In this document: piece after piece, positions 5,839 to 6,976 of the stretch | Layout of the letters: each line of letters begins with the position of its first letter | Numbering within the stretch: position 1 is the first letter of the stretch | Assembly: GCA_031274465.1 (NCBI GenBank) | Contig: JAISQC010000176.1 | Coordinates: forward strand, 1-6,976 | DNA: 6,976 bases | Direction of reading: 5' to 3' | From: Synergistaceae bacterium | Lineage (GTDB): Bacteria > Synergistota > Synergistia > Synergistales > Synergistaceae | The notes under the pieces: model-generated | Told to the model about the DNA's origin: nothing | The model's input: the letters and a program-made list of their open reading frames with translations, nothing else | Database searches by the model: none | Position numbers and translations under genes: made by a program

Positions 5839-5847
5839 TTTGCGTTT

Positions 5848-5856
5848 GGGGGGTGG
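5848..5856 (+). promoter_or_regulatory. Ribosome binding site deciding the mptA start
   Basis: GGGGGGTGG lies 4 nt before the ATG at 5861. The frame is open back to 5705, inside the opposite-strand AEC gene, and an ATG exists at 5834. Family similarity and this site favour 5861. Confidence 0.6.
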
Positions 5857-5860
5857 CATT

Positions 5861-6868
5861 ATGGACAGCAACGCGCGCGGGGGGAGATTCAAGCTCGATG
5901 TGCAGAACTTGGCGCCGTCTACGCGAATCGACCTGTCTAGGGTCGGAGTCACCGGGTTGAAGCGGATTTTGCGCCTGAAGCGGGACATCCGCGCCGGGCG
6001 CGGCGCGCACACCATGTTTTTCGCCGAGATGGACATGTTCGCCTATCTAGGGTCGGAGCGCTCCGGGGTGCATATGTCGCGTTTCATAGAGAATATTGAG
6101 GACATCGCGGCGCAGGTATCGTCGGGCGTGTCGCCGGACATCGAGACGCTTGCGGAGAGGATGGCCATGACCATAGCGCGCGCGCAGGGGACGGAACGCT
6201 CGGAAGTTCGCATCAGGGCCCAATTCCCGATGGCACGGCGCGCCCCGGTCTCGGACTCCGAGGTGGAGGACCTTTACACTTTCATCGGCATCGCGATAAG
6301 CGACGGAAACGCGACGAAAAGGGCGGTCGGCGTCGAGGTGAACGGATTCACGTCCTGCCCGTGCGCCAGAGAGATGGTCTCGGAATACGCGCGCGAAACG
6401 TTGATCGCGGCGGGATACAGCGACTCCCAGGCTGATGAGATAACGTCCATCGTGCCTTTGGCCTCGCACAACCAGAGGGGGCGGGGCACCCTCCTGATCG
6501 GCGCGGAAACCCCATTGCGCGCGGAGGACCTGGTGGCGCTGGTGGAGCGTTCGATGAGCTCGGAAATTTACGAGCTGCTGAAGCGCCCGGACGAGTTGAG
6601 CGTGGTCCTCAAAGGGCACTCGCACCCGCGTTTCGTTGAAGACGTGGTGAGGGAGGCCATAAGGGGGGTCGTCGAAAATCTGACGGCCCTGCCGGATGAC
6701 GCCTTGGTGTTCGCGTCCCAGGAAAATTTCGAGAGCATCCACACCCACAACGCGTATGCGGAGCGCTGCGGCCTGCTCGGGGACATGAGGAGAGAGCTTG
6801 CCGGGCTGGCTCCCAGCCGGAGCGCGCGCGTCCTGTCCGTCGAGTCGTGGCTCGGCAGCTTGCTGTAG
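5861..6868 (+). CDS. mptA: GTP cyclohydrolase MptA (type IV, FolE2/MptA superfamily)
   Basis: The 335-residue protein carries the landmarks of MptA, the Fe(II)-dependent cyclohydrolase that turns GTP into 7,8-dihydroneopterin 2',3'-cyclic phosphate, the first step to the methanopterin pterin in archaea. Visible blocks are GSERSGVHMSRF (64-75), VEVNGFTSCPCAREMV (158-173), ASHNQRGRGTLLIG (201-214), SSEIYELLKRPDE (233-245), GHSHPRFVEDVVREA (252-266) and SQENFESIHTHNAYAE (286-301). The CPC and HNQR motifs are shared with bacterial FolE2, which feeds folate; the HNQRGRG and QENFESIH forms point to the MptA branch. The likely metal and catalytic residues (Cys166/168, His203, a C-terminal Glu/His pair) are all present, so the enzyme should be active. 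It is followed after 6 bases by a flavoprotein gene in the same direction. Whether the end product is folate or a methanopterin-like pterin is not decided by this gene alone. Confidence 0.92.
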   Translation: MDSNARGGRFKLDVQNLAPSTRIDLSRVGVTGLKRILRLKRDIRAGRGAHTMFFAEMDMFAYLGSERSGVHMSRFIENIEDIAAQVSSGVSPDIETLAERMAMTIARAQGTERSEVRIRAQFPMARRAPVSDSEVEDLYTFIGIAISDGNATKRAVGVEVNGFTSCPCAREMVSEYARETLIAAGYSDSQADEITSIVPLASHNQRGRGTLLIGAETPLRAEDLVALVERSMSSEIYELLKRPDELSVVLKGHSHPRFVEDVVREAIRGVVENLTALPDDALVFASQENFESIHTHNAYAERCGLLGDMRRELAGLAPSRSARVLSVESWLGSLL

Positions 6869-6874
6869 GCGGCC

Positions 6875-6976
6875 ATGGCGCGAAGCGCGGGGACATCGCA
6901 TAAAATCTGCTGGGTGGTGACGGGCGCCGGGCATTTTCTGGCCGAGGCGTGCGATTTTTTGAGCCGAGCGCCCGAC
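6875..6976 (+). CDS. Flavoprotein, possibly dihydromethanopterin reductase-like, N-terminal part (runs off window)
   Basis: Thirty-four codons are present before the window ends: a short polar lead, then KICWVVTGAGHFLAEACDFL. A hydrophobic strand running into TGAGH and a helix is the FMN-binding start of the flavoprotein superfamily that includes phosphopantothenoylcysteine decarboxylase, UbiX-like enzymes, the archaeal AfpA flavoprotein and DmrB dihydromethanopterin reductase. The ITGAGH-type loop and the company of mptA make a DmrB-like pterin reductase the best guess. A decarboxylase-type or dipicolinate-synthase-B-like flavoprotein cannot be excluded from so short a piece. The ATG lies 6 bases after the mptA stop, with AGGCGG overlapping that stop as a modest ribosome site, so the two genes are very likely cotranscribed. 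Confidence 0.6.
   Translation, partial: MARSAGTSHKICWVVTGAGHFLAEACDFLSRAPD

Noticed and set aside
5782..5860. Riboswitch (for example a folate- or pterin-type) before mptA
   Set aside because: The whole gap is 79 bases and shows only one 5-bp stem, too little for a known folate or preQ1 aptamer that I could recognise.
6047..6934. A 295-codon minus-strand frame antisense to mptA
   Set aside because: Its translation is rich in Arg/His/Pro without motifs, while the plus strand encodes unmistakable MptA motifs.

Overview
The window is GC-rich bacterial chromosome with tightly packed genes. It holds four complete genes of recognisable family, two complete genes of unknown function, one partial gene at each edge and one small repeat element. 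No rRNA, tRNA, CRISPR array or complete transposase gene is visible. The gene set (MptA-type GTP cyclohydrolase, YprB-type exonuclease, AEC and MFS carriers, a short imperfect repeat) would suit an anaerobic bacterium. Synergistota is my best guess, but it is an impression from gene content and not a proven assignment.

Layout. Left block, minus strand: a YprB-like DEDD exonuclease (1535-2785) overlaps an MFS transporter (364-1545) by 11 bases. A phosphomannomutase/phosphoglucomutase gene follows and leaves the window at base 1. A 182-bp element with perfect 17-bp terminal inverted repeats (176-357) fills almost the whole gap between the MFS and mutase genes. Middle block, plus strand: two tandem genes (2943-3890 and 3909-4835) encode paralogous proteins of unknown function. 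Each has an N-terminal domain, an acidic low-complexity linker, a conserved core with a CDPxLDPxxG motif and one membrane helix at the extreme C-terminus. A 157-bp gap with dyad symmetries separates them from the divergent exonuclease gene. Right block: an AEC-family permease on the minus strand (4849-5781) converges on the paralogue pair. It diverges from a plus-strand operon of mptA (5861-6868) and the start of a flavoprotein gene (6875 onward).

How the genes may work together. MptA opens pterin synthesis from GTP. The following flavoprotein resembles dihydromethanopterin-reductase-type enzymes, so the right-hand operon probably makes and reduces a folate- or methanopterin-like pterin. The two membrane-anchored paralogues form an isolated two-gene transcription unit and are the least explained part of the window; they probably act together at the inner face of the membrane. 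The left block looks like a co-directional run without an obvious shared pathway.
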